DNA of 34,508 nucleotides from Candidatus Scalindua sediminis (GCA_008636105.1 VSDH01000029.1:1-34508); one strand, 5' to 3'. Counted from the stretch's first letter, positions 6,731-15,074 are shown. Notes: generated by a model not told the origin, from the sequence alone. A program made the numbers and translations.

Positions 6731-8909
6731 TGGTACTAGCTAGCTCCCTTAGTAGATTGCGAAATTTCGAAGGAGTAGTAAATCTGTATTTGGCAGAGGT
6801 TTCTCCTTTTCCTATTTTAATGCTTATCACCTTAGAATTATCAACTTGAAACATATGTTCGTCAGTCGAATCATCTCCGGCACAAACGATCACATCACAA
6901 GAACCATTGGAGAGCACATATTTTAAAGACTCTCCTTTGTTAATATATTGCGAACACACTTCTACAATCTTCTTTCCATGTTGAACAATTATGGGCATTT
7001 TTGCCGTCATTGCAGAAAGTTCATCAACTAGAAGTCTTGCCTTACTTTCCCCAAATTCCGGATCTGAATTTCGAAAGTGCCAGACAACGGAGGCAATCTT
7101 ATCTTCTATAAAACTACCGGGTGTAGATAAGGCATAATGTTTAAGGATCTTAAATATTTCTCTTTTCCAGGAAAGATCAACTTGTTCTTTAAATGATTGC
7201 CATTTTTCATCCTTAACATATTTCCAGAAAAAACCATGTTCTGCAATAAGAGTACAATTAAAGCCTGAAAACCAATTTTCGAGATCTTCCTTACATCTTC
7301 CACTTATAATATAAATCTCTCGACCTTTTTTTGATGTTATGTGGTTTAAGATATCGAAGATTTCGTTTGTGGGGTACGCCGTATCTGGATTATTTTCGAA
7401 TTCTCGAAGCGTACCATCATAATCTAAGAAAAAAACTACATTCGTGGCTCGATCTAATTTATGTCGATCTTCAGTTGAAAGACAATCAGTTGTTATTTGA
7501 AAATCTGAATCATTATTAACATCCGTTAAAGACTCTAAAAATTTTCTAGCCCAGTTCTCTGAGCTGTTTTCAATAACATTTTCTTTCATGCTTTTGATCA
7601 TTGCCTGAGCATTTTCTTGAGATAATGAAATTGCCTCATGTATACGCTGTACAAAAATATCAGTATCATAAGGGTTAATAATGATAGCATTAAATAACTC
7701 CTGAGCAGCACCAGCAAATTCACTGAGGATTAATACGCCTGCCTTGTCCTTTTGACAGGCTATATACTCCTTTGCCACAAGGTTCATCCCATCACATAAA
7801 GGAGTAACTAAAGCAGCGTCCGCAATACTATAAAGGGCGCACAAATCTGGTTTTTTTATCGACTTAAAGATAAATTGAACAGGAATATTATTAATGGTGG
7901 AATATTTACCGTTAATATAGCTAATCTGTTTCACAACCTGTTCTTCAATCGCCCTATTACATTCTACTTTTTCCCGGGAGGGGATTGCAATCAGCACAAA
8001 TACTACTTTTTCATGCATATCAGGATGTGCGGCTAAATACCTATCAATTGCCTTTAGCTTTTCAGGAATTCCCTTTGTATAGTCCAGCCTCTCAACAGAC
8101 AAAACAACTTTTTTACCTTCATAATTTTTTCCATATCTTTTTAAACAACTTTCGTACTTAGCGGAATGCATGGTCTTATCAAAGCTTTTCCAGCTAATAC
8201 CAATAGGAAAAACACCGATAGATATTTTTCTGTCTTGATGCTGAATTGCATCTATTTCAGAATCAATTCCTAAAATCCGTAAGATGGTACTTCTAAAATG
8301 CCTAAGATAACCAAAGGTATGAAATCCAATAAGATCAGCCCCAAGCAAACCTAAAAGGAGTTCATTTCGACTAGGATGGCATCGGAATACATCGCACGAC
8401 GGAAAAGGCGTGTGTAGAAAGAAACCTATTTTAAGATCCGGCCTCATTTCTTTTAAAATTTTAGGAAACAACATTAGATGGAAATCATGAACCCAAACAA
8501 TACCATTTTCCTGAGCCATTTCGGCAACGACTTCAGCAAATTTCTGATTGACGTTTTGATAAGTATTGAACCAATCTTGTTCATAAGATGAGTATGCTAT
8601 AAAATAGTGAAGAAGAGGCCACAAGCTTGAATTCGAAAAGAGATGATAATATTCTGATACCTCTTTTTTTGTTAAAAAAACAGGAATGCAATTTTCAGAT
8701 TCTAATTGCTTGCATAAAACATCCCTTTTCTCCTGGTCATTTATAACGCTACCTGACCATCCCACCCATTTGATATTGTAATGGTCACGAATATCTTCAA
8801 ATGCCGTTACTAAACCACCTGTAGATTTTTCAATTTTTTTCCCAATCTTTACTGGCAGACGATTGGAGACATTAATAATCTCAGCTTTAGTAATACCTTG
8901 ATAAAACAA
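6723..8909 (-). CDS. otsAB: Bifunctional trehalose-6-phosphate synthase/phosphatase (OtsA-OtsB fusion)
   Basis: The 728-residue protein has two domains. The N-terminal GT20 synthase, residues 1 to about 470, makes trehalose-6-phosphate from a nucleotide-glucose donor and glucose-6-phosphate. It shows NVSNRLPVKI, the glycine-rich STGGLVTAF loop, VWVHDFHLML, FFLHTPFPSCDVFRC, SVERLDYTKGIPEK and the donor site DGMNLVAKEYIA. The C-terminal HAD phosphatase shows LDYDGT (about 491-496), IYIISGR and CAGDDSTDEHMF, and removes the phosphate. The TTG start at 8909 has a good GAGGAGAG Shine-Dalgarno 8 bases upstream. Fusion of the two activities suits channelling of the phosphorylated intermediate. It is the first gene of an operon with the GH15 hydrolase, pairing trehalose synthesis with a possible breakdown enzyme, as in osmotic-stress management. 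Confidence 0.95.
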   Translation of the reverse strand: MFYQGITKAEIINVSNRLPVKIGKKIEKSTGGLVTAFEDIRDHYNIKWVGWSGSVINDQEKRDVLCKQLESENCIPVFLTKKEVSEYYHLFSNSSLWPLLHYFIAYSSYEQDWFNTYQNVNQKFAEVVAEMAQENGIVWVHDFHLMLFPKILKEMRPDLKIGFFLHTPFPSCDVFRCHPSRNELLLGLLGADLIGFHTFGYLRHFRSTILRILGIDSEIDAIQHQDRKISIGVFPIGISWKSFDKTMHSAKYESCLKRYGKNYEGKKVVLSVERLDYTKGIPEKLKAIDRYLAAHPDMHEKVVFVLIAIPSREKVECNRAIEEQVVKQISYINGKYSTINNIPVQFIFKSIKKPDLCALYSIADAALVTPLCDGMNLVAKEYIACQKDKAGVLILSEFAGAAQELFNAIIINPYDTDIFVQRIHEAISLSQENAQAMIKSMKENVIENSSENWARKFLESLTDVNNDSDFQITTDCLSTEDRHKLDRATNVVFFLDYDGTLREFENNPDTAYPTNEIFDILNHITSKKGREIYIISGRCKEDLENWFSGFNCTLIAEHGFFWKYVKDEKWQSFKEQVDLSWKREIFKILKHYALSTPGSFIEDKIASVVWHFRNSDPEFGESKARLLVDELSAMTAKMPIIVQHGKKIVEVCSQYINKGESLKYVLSNGSCDVIVCAGDDSTDEHMFQVDNSKVISIKIGKGETSAKYRFTTPSKFRNLLRELASTSG

Positions 8910-9392
8910 TCCACTCTCTCCTCTAATGTTTCATTAAATGTTGCACAAGACCTACAAGCAATCCTATAGCGATGTTTATGGGTTTTTTAAAGCCAACCTT
9001 GATGTACAGGAATTTCGAAACACAAAAATCTTAAGTCTCGTTAAGAGCTATACTTATACATGATGAAACTCGATAATAAAAAACAGCTAACAGGAATAAA
9101 AGGTTCACATAAATTTATCTAACATGTTTAAACACTCAGCCTTATGGAACTGTTAGCTATCGTATTTATCGGTTAATTCCCATAAACATTCACCCTTTTC
9201 AGGGCCTAACAATATATGAATAGGATATTTATCAGGAAAACATCAAAAGTCTACTCAACTAATGATTTATTATAACTTGATACCTGAGCTTATTGTAATT
9301 TGCATTTTTGAACTGAGATGCTAAAATCCACAGGATTTGAGTAATTACGATTGCCTTATTCGACGAGTATTCACCGAGAAGATTTAAATAAA
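8910..9392. other. Divergent intergenic region with nested inverted repeats
   Basis: This gap separates the trehalose operon (minus) from the acyl-CoA dehydrogenase (plus) and should hold both promoters. ATGTTTATGGG at 8972-8982 is exactly inverted at 9179-9189. Inside it, AGCTAACAG at 9085-9093 is inverted at 9150-9158. No gene, tRNA or convincing promoter pair was found. The nested arms could be remains of a small mobile element or operator-like sites. Confidence 0.45.
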
Positions 9393-10535
9393 ATGGAATT
9401 CAAACTTACTGAAGAACAAAGAATACTGCAGCAAACCGTTAAGGATTTTGCAAGGGACATAATAAAACCCGGAGTCAAAGAAAGAGATGACAAATGTCAA
9501 TTCCCTTCGGAAATAATTAAAATGCTTGGCAACCTGGGCCTAATGGGTGTTATCTTTCCTGAAGAATACGGCGGCGCCGGAATGGATACGATAAGTTATG
9601 CTATCGCAATAGAGGAACTGGCAAGGGTTGATGGTGCACTGACCTTGGGTGTATCTGCGCATAATTCATTATGCACAAATCATATCTATCGATTCGGCAA
9701 TGAAGAGCAAAAGAAAAAACACGTGGTCCCACTGGCAAAGGGAGAAAAACTTGGTGCCTGGGGATTAACAGAACCAAACGCAGGGAGTGATGCTGCAAGT
9801 ATAGAAACAACTGCCAAACTACAAGATGATAAATGGATATTAAATGGCACAAAGACCTTCATTACCAATGGCTCTGTAGCTGATGTCTACGTCATTATGG
9901 CCTCAACAGACAGAGGCAAGAAAAAAGAAGGTATTTCCGCCTTCATAATGGAAAAAGGTACACAGGGAATGAGCATATCAAAACAGAGTGATAAGCTGGG
10001 ATTGCTGTCCAGTGATACTGCTGAACTAATATTTGAGGACTGTATTATTCCCAAAGAAAATCTTTTAGGAAACCTGAATGAAGGATACAAAGATATTATG
10101 CAAATTCTAATAGGTGGCAGGATTGGCATAGGAGCTATGGCTGTCGGCATCGGTAGAGGAGCTTTAGAAGAAAGTATGGAGTATGCAAAGAAAAGAATAC
10201 AATTCGGAAAACCAATCGCCGATTTCCAGGCTATCCAGTGGATGCTTGCCGACATTGCCACGGAATTGGACGCCGCACGCCTCCTCGTATATAAAGCTGC
10301 ATATCTAAAGGATAAAGGTTTAAACTATACAAAAGAAGCCTCTCAGGCAAAACTCTTTGCCTCTGAAGCAGGTATGAAGGCTGCACTCAAGGCCGTACAA
10401 ATCTTCGGCGGTTATGGGTATATGAGGGAATACCCTGTCGAGAGATATCTCAGGGACGTAAAACTGTGTGAGATAGGTGAAGGCACCTCAGAAATCCAAA
10501 GACTCATAATCTCTAGAGAACTACTTAAGCAGTAA
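9393..10535 (+). CDS. Acyl-CoA dehydrogenase
   Basis: This is a 380-residue FAD flavoprotein that introduces a trans-2 double bond into an acyl-CoA and passes electrons to ETF. Motifs are GAWGLTEPNAGSDAAS, WILNGTKTFITNGSVADVYV, KKRIQFGKPIADFQAIQ and IGEGTSEIQRLIISREL. The catalytic base is probably Glu363 in GEGTSE. The usual N-terminus of the family begins at the ATG at 9393 (MEFKLTEEQR). The frame is also open to a TTG at 9351, but that would add 14 uncharacteristic residues. Acyl chain preference cannot be read with confidence. An acyl-CoA synthetase gene follows 112 bp downstream on the same strand, suggesting a joint role in fatty or other carboxylic acid activation and oxidation. Confidence 0.93.
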   Translation: MEFKLTEEQRILQQTVKDFARDIIKPGVKERDDKCQFPSEIIKMLGNLGLMGVIFPEEYGGAGMDTISYAIAIEELARVDGALTLGVSAHNSLCTNHIYRFGNEEQKKKHVVPLAKGEKLGAWGLTEPNAGSDAASIETTAKLQDDKWILNGTKTFITNGSVADVYVIMASTDRGKKKEGISAFIMEKGTQGMSISKQSDKLGLLSSDTAELIFEDCIIPKENLLGNLNEGYKDIMQILIGGRIGIGAMAVGIGRGALEESMEYAKKRIQFGKPIADFQAIQWMLADIATELDAARLLVYKAAYLKDKGLNYTKEASQAKLFASEAGMKAALKAVQIFGGYGYMREYPVERYLRDVKLCEIGEGTSEIQRLIISRELLKQ

Positions 10536-10647
10536 GTGTGCATCCGCAAAAAATATTTGACAGGACAACCTCATTCAAATCAATTTGTATCGGAAAATTC
10601 CAAACAAACACATACAAGAAGGTATCCATAAAAATTTTCAATAAACC

Positions 10648-12351
10648 ATGACATTAATTGAAGACGAAGTAACTAAAAATATCCATGAAGCTCAGGAGAT
10701 GATTGATGGAAGTAGTTTCTCATTCCCCTGGAGCAATTTTTCTGAGGTTATGGAAGAGAGAACCAGAGGGCATAGTAACAAGACATTCTTAATTTATTAT
10801 GATGACGACAAAAACGAGAGATGCGAATTCAGTTATAAGGAGTTTAACGATTTTGTAAACAGAACGTCAAATCTACTAATAGAAGACCTGCATGTCAAGA
10901 GAGGAGATAAGGTTAGTGCAATACTATTTAATCACTATTACACCGTGTTTATCTACTTTGCCTGCTGGAAGATTGGAGCGTGTGTTGTACCCATAAATAT
11001 TGAGGAAGACATAGACAGGAAAAAATTCATACTTGAGAATTCAGAATCCAGGATTACCTTTTGCTGGATTGATTCACTTAAAGAAATTGAAGCAATAAAA
11101 GACTCTCTATTACATCTGGAACATATCGTAACTGTTGGAGGGATATCAAAAGATAATTACATAAATTATGAAGAGGAAGTTCACAAAAAAAGTCCTGACT
11201 TCATCTCAAAAGATTCCGAAATTAATGATGATGCACTCATAGTCTATACCTCAGGCACAACAGGTCCACCAAAAGGCGTAATCCTTTCACAGTATAATCT
11301 ATTAATTGACGCCGATGGCATTTCAGAATGGCACCATTTTAATCAGGAAGACCGCCTCATGTGCGTCCTCCCCATCCATCATGTTAATGGCACGATAGTC
11401 ACACTGGTAACACCATATTACATGGGTGGTAGCACAGTCCTGAATAGAAAATTCAAATCCAGTACATTCTGGAAGAAAATACATACTGATAAAGTCAACT
11501 GTGTAAGTGTTGTCCCTACTATACTTGAATTCTTACTGGAGGCAAATGAGGACATAAGTAAGTATTCATTAGGACATTTCAAATGGATAATATGCGGGGC
11601 CGGACCTCTGCTTGTTGAAACGGCACTTAACTTCCAGGAAAGGTTTAATATACCAATCATGCATGGATACGGTCTTTCGGAAACAACATGTTATTCGTGT
11701 TTTTTGCCCACAGATCTGCGAAGAGATGAGCTAACATACTGGCTGTCTCATCACAAATTTCCATCTATTGGAATCCCCATAAAACATAATGATATGGCAA
11801 TTATTGATGAAAAGGGCAATGAACTCAAAGAGCTTGAAAAAGGCGAAATAGTAGTAAAGGGGAGGACCGTAATCAAAGGATACTTTAAGAGACCTGACGC
11901 CAACAAAGATGCATTTAAATTTGGATGGTTCAGGACTGGAGATGAAGGATTTTATAAACTTGACAAACAAAAAAGAAAGTTCTTCTTCATAACAGGTAGA
12001 ATAAAGGAACTCATAATCAGGGGTGGCATAAATATCTCACCTCTTGAGGTAGACGATGTTCTTAAATCTCACCCAAAGGTACGATTTGGAATGGCAGTTC
12101 CCTTTGAAAACCGTTACTATGGTGAAGAAATTGCCGCTTACATAGTTCCAAAGAATGGTATCGAAATCACAGAAAAAGACGTCCTGGAATACTGCAAACG
12201 GAAGCTTGATTTTAAGAAGCAACCTAAAGTAGTAATTATTGGCTCAGATGTTCCTTATACCTCCACAGGGAAACCCAAAAGATTGGAATTAAAAGAAAAA
12301 TTAAAAGATAAACTCCACAAGTACAGAGATATTCAATTCAGGGAGAAATAA
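10648..12351 (+). CDS. AMP-dependent acyl-CoA synthetase/ligase (ANL superfamily)
   Basis: The 567-residue adenylate-forming enzyme converts a carboxylic acid, ATP and CoA to acyl-CoA. All core motifs are present: the P-loop YTSGTTGPPKG, MHGYGLSETTCYSC (A5), WFRTGDEG (A7), GRIKELIIRGGINISPLE (hinge, A8) and the A10 lysine in YTSTGKPKR. It is therefore expected to be active. It resembles long/medium-chain fatty acid and crotonobetaine-type ligases, but the substrate is not predictable. There is no recognisable Shine-Dalgarno before the ATG. The gene follows the acyl-CoA dehydrogenase and ends just before two hairpins that may terminate this unit. Confidence 0.92.
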   Translation: MTLIEDEVTKNIHEAQEMIDGSSFSFPWSNFSEVMEERTRGHSNKTFLIYYDDDKNERCEFSYKEFNDFVNRTSNLLIEDLHVKRGDKVSAILFNHYYTVFIYFACWKIGACVVPINIEEDIDRKKFILENSESRITFCWIDSLKEIEAIKDSLLHLEHIVTVGGISKDNYINYEEEVHKKSPDFISKDSEINDDALIVYTSGTTGPPKGVILSQYNLLIDADGISEWHHFNQEDRLMCVLPIHHVNGTIVTLVTPYYMGGSTVLNRKFKSSTFWKKIHTDKVNCVSVVPTILEFLLEANEDISKYSLGHFKWIICGAGPLLVETALNFQERFNIPIMHGYGLSETTCYSCFLPTDLRRDELTYWLSHHKFPSIGIPIKHNDMAIIDEKGNELKELEKGEIVVKGRTVIKGYFKRPDANKDAFKFGWFRTGDEGFYKLDKQKRKFFFITGRIKELIIRGGINISPLEVDDVLKSHPKVRFGMAVPFENRYYGEEIAAYIVPKNGIEITEKDVLEYCKRKLDFKKQPKVVIIGSDVPYTSTGKPKRLELKEKLKDKLHKYRDIQFREK

Positions 12352-12386
12352 AGTCAGTAGGGTTTCTCACTGCTATATGTAAAGGC

Positions 12387-12444
12387 ACTTTTCTTGAGAA
12401 AAGTTGAATGCAGTATAGGTTGCGAGCAGAACCTATACTGCATT
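12387..12444 (+). terminator. Tandem hairpins downstream of the acyl-CoA synthetase gene
   Basis: A first hairpin, ACTTTTC-TTGA-GAAAAGT (12387-12404), is followed by a second with a perfect 15-bp stem. AATGCAGTATAGGTT (12407-12421) pairs with its complement at 12430-12444 across an 8-base loop. No long T run follows, so Rho-independent termination is only probable; a small inserted repeat or an RNA-stability element is an alternative. Confidence 0.55.
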
Positions 12445-12840
12445 ATGGTCTACCTTAAGCCTCTCACTATCACATCACTAATAAAGCTATTTTATTGTCA
12501 ACTATTATTGAATGGTGTAAAAAAAAGTAGATTCGTTTTAGTCTTTACCGAATAAATACTTATTTCAATAATGAGTTTTGACTGTAAATCCGTGTTTGCT
12601 TTGGTTGACATTTCTTACATAAAAACAACCGTTTTCTCCCTCTCATCCTCTCGGAAAATAAAACCCTAACACGCATAATAGCAATATCTTACAAAACTAA
12701 CTGCTTTTCCAATATCTATTAATGCGTCTTTGGTACGAATGTTGTTATTAAAATAAAGTACATTTTATTTTGTTTTTCGCCTAGAAGGATTTCTAAAGCT
12801 TAGTAATTATAAAACTGTATCGAGTTCAAATGGATGACCA
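12445..12840. other. Intergenic AT-rich stretch, no gene seen
   Basis: This stretch lies between the synthetase terminator hairpins and the GC-rich leader of the 3D-domain gene. It is AT-rich and without an open frame of note in either strand. It presumably holds the promoter of the downstream gene, but no near-consensus pair stood out. Confidence 0.4.
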
Positions 12841-12949
12841 GCCCCCACTGCCCCAGCATCTTGCTTTCGCTCTTACAGAGCCTACTTTCGGCAGCGTGCC
12901 GCCACGGTGCAAGAAAGCGCAGGGGCAAGCTGTGGGGGCGGGGAGGAGG
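12841..12949 (+). promoter_or_regulatory. GC-rich structured 5' leader ending in a strong Shine-Dalgarno
   Basis: The closing stem is GCCCCCAC (12841-12848) with GTGGGGGC (12932-12939). It stacks directly on TGCCCCAGC (12849-12857) with GCAGGGGCA (12919-12927), which has one A-A mismatch. GCTTT (12863-12867) with AAAGC (12914-12918) extends it, and an apical hairpin GCTCT-TAC-AGAGC lies at 12869-12881. The GGAGGAGG Shine-Dalgarno (12942-12949) abuts the base of the stem, so folding could affect translation of the 3D-domain gene. I could not match it to a riboswitch class I know. A REP/REPIN-like mobile hairpin is an alternative. Confidence 0.55.
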
Positions 12950-12957
12950 CAATTAAG

Positions 12958-13389
12958 TTGAGAAAGTTGAAATTTCTTGAACATGTTTTTTCACGTATTC
13001 TCTGGAAGGGTATGATATCTATTTTTGCTATTGGAACATTTACACTAATATTAAACTTGTTTCTTATTTCCGATTTGCGGGCTGAAGTGTTTACGACAAC
13101 CGCTTATTGTTCATGTGAAAAATGTTGCGATAAAGACCCTTCAGACGAGTGGTATGGGATTACGGCAACAGGCACAAAAGCAAAGTGGGGAACGGTGGCC
13201 GTGGATAGGAAAGTGATAAAGTTGGGACACAAGTTAAGAATAGATGGATTTCCCAATACTACTTTCAGGGCTGAGGATGTAGGCGGAGCCATAAAGGGAA
13301 ACCACCTTGATATATGGTTTCCTAGTCACGAAGAGGCTCTGGAGTTTGGCGTACAAAAGAAAGTTGTTTACTTTATTGAACAAAGGTGA
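12958..13389 (+). CDS. 3D-domain (MltA/YuiC-like) cell-wall protein
   Basis: The protein is 143 residues from the TTG at 12958, chosen because GGAGGAGG lies exactly 8 bases upstream. The frame is open to a GTG at 12907, but that codon sits inside the predicted leader stem. An N-terminal membrane segment (MISIFAIGTFTLILNLFLI) acts as signal peptide or anchor. The mature part is a double-psi beta-barrel 3D domain: TAYCSCEKCCDK, TATGTKAKWGTVAVD and RAEDVGGAIKGNHLDIWF. The aspartates in AEDVGGAIKG and HLDIWF are the family's namesake residues. Proteins of this family are lytic transglycosylases or related peptidoglycan-cleaving enzymes in the cell envelope. The cysteine cluster is typical of the short bacterial form. 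Confidence 0.88.
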   Translation: MRKLKFLEHVFSRILWKGMISIFAIGTFTLILNLFLISDLRAEVFTTTAYCSCEKCCDKDPSDEWYGITATGTKAKWGTVAVDRKVIKLGHKLRIDGFPNTTFRAEDVGGAIKGNHLDIWFPSHEEALEFGVQKKVVYFIEQR

Positions 13390-13517
13390 AGGGGGAAGGA
13401 GAACCCATCGGCTTTACAATAACTCGTTGTGGATATTGCCTCAGGCTTTCCTCTGGTTTGTTATTACACCAAAAGAGTTATCTAATTACTGAGCACGAAC
13501 AACAGACGCTATTTTAT

Positions 13518-13545
13518 TTGACAAATGATTCAAAACCATTATAGT
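13518..13545 (+). promoter_or_regulatory. Near-consensus sigma-70 promoter for the second RAYT
   Basis: TTGACA at 13518-13523 and TATAGT at 13540-13545 have a 16-base spacer. The ATG of the transposase lies only 8 bases after the -10 hexamer, so the transcript would be leaderless or nearly so. Confidence 0.6.
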
Positions 13546-13553
13546 ATTGGAGC

Positions 13554-14378
13554 ATGCCACATACTGCAAGTACCGTCATTCCTAAATTACCCTGCCATAT
13601 TACCCAAAGAGGAAGTCATCGTTACAATGTTTTTCAAGATGATGAAGATCGATTGAAATATCTTTCCTGGATTGACGAGTACAGCAAGAAGTATCACCTA
13701 TCGTTATTTGCCTATTGCTTGATGGATAACCATGTGCATTTCATTGCCACTCCACAAAATGAAGATTCCCTAGCCGGGGCATTTAGCATAACCCACATCC
13801 GATATTCGCAATACATTAATAAGAAGAGGAAGGCATCAGGAAGCTTATGGCAAGGACGTTTTTATTCATGTATCTTAAACAAATCCCATTTGATGGCAGC
13901 AATACGATATGTGGAAAAAAATCCTGTGCGTGCAGGAATTGTACAAAAGGCCTGGAAATGGAAGTGGTCAAGTGCAGCAGCCCATATAGGTAAAGCAAAC
14001 CCCATGATTCATCTAGAAACCATAACAAATCTAGTAGATGTTTCTACCAAGTCGTGGAAACAATATTTAAACTCTAACGAAAACGAAGAGGATATTAACG
14101 ATATAAGAAAACATACATTGTTAGGATTTCCATTGGGAACAACATCATCTGACGCGAAACCAGACAAAAAAGTGGGTAGACTAATAAGTGTCTTGTCGAA
14201 AGACAAGCTAAAGAAACGAGCAGTTAGACTATTAAGTGCTTTATCAAGAGGCAGACCAAAAAAACGAACAGTCAGAAAATCAAAAGTTTCTACAAGAGGT
14301 GGGCCGAAAAAACGAACAGTCAGAAAATTAAAAGTTTCTACAAGAAGCAGGCCGAAAAAACGAAGCGGACATAAATAG
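13554..14378 (+). CDS. RAYT (Y1_Tnp) transposase with AT-hook-like repeat tail
   Basis: The 274-residue protein has an N-terminal Y1 HUH nuclease domain. H60-V-H62 in MDNHVHFI is the metal-binding pair and Y119 in IRYVEKNPVRAGIV is the probable nucleophile. SLWQGRF and KWSS motifs are as in other RAYTs. From residue 208 the tail is a run of four 16-residue repeats rich in Lys/Arg. Repeat 2 contains RGRPKKR, a classical AT-hook core, and repeats 3 and 4 contain RGGPKKR and RSRPKKR. I do not know of such a tail as a standard part of the family. It probably adds minor-groove binding in AT-rich DNA. The gene is intact, has its own promoter, and is distinct in sequence from the RAYT at the left edge. 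Confidence 0.9.
   Translation: MPHTASTVIPKLPCHITQRGSHRYNVFQDDEDRLKYLSWIDEYSKKYHLSLFAYCLMDNHVHFIATPQNEDSLAGAFSITHIRYSQYINKKRKASGSLWQGRFYSCILNKSHLMAAIRYVEKNPVRAGIVQKAWKWKWSSAAAHIGKANPMIHLETITNLVDVSTKSWKQYLNSNENEEDINDIRKHTLLGFPLGTTSSDAKPDKKVGRLISVLSKDKLKKRAVRLLSALSRGRPKKRTVRKSKVSTRGGPKKRTVRKLKVSTRSRPKKRSGHK
14175..14366 (+). repeat. Four imperfect 48-bp tandem repeats coding the AT-hook-like tail
   Basis: Four in-frame 48-bp units encode GRLISVLSKDKLKKRA, VRLLSALSRGRPKKRT, VRKSKVSTRGGPKKRT and VRKLKVSTRSRPKKRS. The last two are the most alike at DNA level, suggesting recent duplication. Because the unit is a multiple of three, copy-number change would lengthen or shorten the tail without breaking the frame. 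Confidence 0.85.
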
Positions 14379-14519
14379 TGTTGTCCTTAATTACTAATTT
14401 CTTTGTATTCTCTCGGACAGCCTGTCAAGACTCCCTGAAAGTTTCCAAGTGTCTCATAACGGAGGAAGACGAGAAAAATAATTGTATCTTAGTGGTTAAA
14501 CAGCGCAGAAACATTCTGC

Positions 14520-15074
14520 TTATGAATGATTTGGCTCTGCATCCAACATCTCCACACTTCCATCAAATATTGCACCATTATTCACAATCAATTTACGACA
14601 GGTGATTTTGCCATAGATTTCACCACGCTTCATTATCTCAACGGTCCCCACCGCCTTAAGATTACCTTTGACTTTGCCCTGTATAATGGCATCCCCAACT
14701 TGAATATTTGAGATTTCTATCTTACCTTTTTTCTTTAAATACAGCGTGCCATGTGTCTCAAGATTCGTGCCTAAACGAGATTTTACTGTATAATCACTCA
14801 GGTCATTACGGCGACTACAATACTTACATATTACTGCAAAAGCTTTCTCATCTGCAAAAATTTCTTTTTCACACTTGAAACAATGAAGCCTTCTTTTTTC
14901 GACAGAAGACTTTCCCTTTTCTGCAGATGGTGAAAGAACAGCTTTGATATCGATATGCTTATTACAATGAGAGCATGGCATCGACATACAATTAATCGAC
15001 ACAGTGAGATTGCCATTGCAATAAGGACATACTATATCTCTTGTTTCAGATAATTCACTTGTTTTGGCACTCAT
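14520..15074 (-). CDS. Bactofilin-domain protein with N-terminal double zinc ribbon
   Basis: The 184-residue protein has two domains. Residues 13-90 contain cysteine pairs C16/C19 with C34/C37 and C65/C68 with C83/C86, which read as two zinc ribbons. Residues 95-180 form a bactofilin-type right-handed beta-helix repeat (GTLYLKKKGKIEISNIQVGD … IIQGKVKGNLKAVGTVEIMK … IYGKITCRKLIVNNGAIFDG). Bactofilins self-assemble into filaments that scaffold cell-wall or morphogenesis proteins. Zinc ribbons at the N-terminus suggest an added protein- or nucleic-acid-binding function. It lies 34 bp downstream of a classical bactofilin on the same strand, and the two probably co-assemble. The 3' end converges on the RAYT gene. 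Confidence 0.85.
   Translation of the reverse strand: MSAKTSELSETRDIVCPYCNGNLTVSINCMSMPCSHCNKHIDIKAVLSPSAEKGKSSVEKRRLHCFKCEKEIFADEKAFAVICKYCSRRNDLSDYTVKSRLGTNLETHGTLYLKKKGKIEISNIQVGDAIIQGKVKGNLKAVGTVEIMKRGEIYGKITCRKLIVNNGAIFDGSVEMLDAEPNHS

Noticed and set aside
9351..9392. A TTG start for the acyl-CoA dehydrogenase
   Set aside because: It would add 14 residues not seen in the family; the ATG at 9393 gives the standard MEFKLTEEQ beginning.
12820..12840. A tRNA-like T-arm (GAGTTCAAATGG)
   Set aside because: No acceptor stem, D-arm or anticodon arm could be fitted around it.
12907..12957. An upstream GTG start for the 3D-domain protein
   Set aside because: The added 17 residues (QESAGASCGGGEEA…) come from translating a palindromic GC-rich stem; the TTG at 12958 has a perfectly placed Shine-Dalgarno.
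14378..14605. A 75-residue plus-strand frame after the second RAYT
   Set aside because: It overlaps the zinc-ribbon bactofilin on the opposite strand, has no ribosome binding site and no recognisable features.
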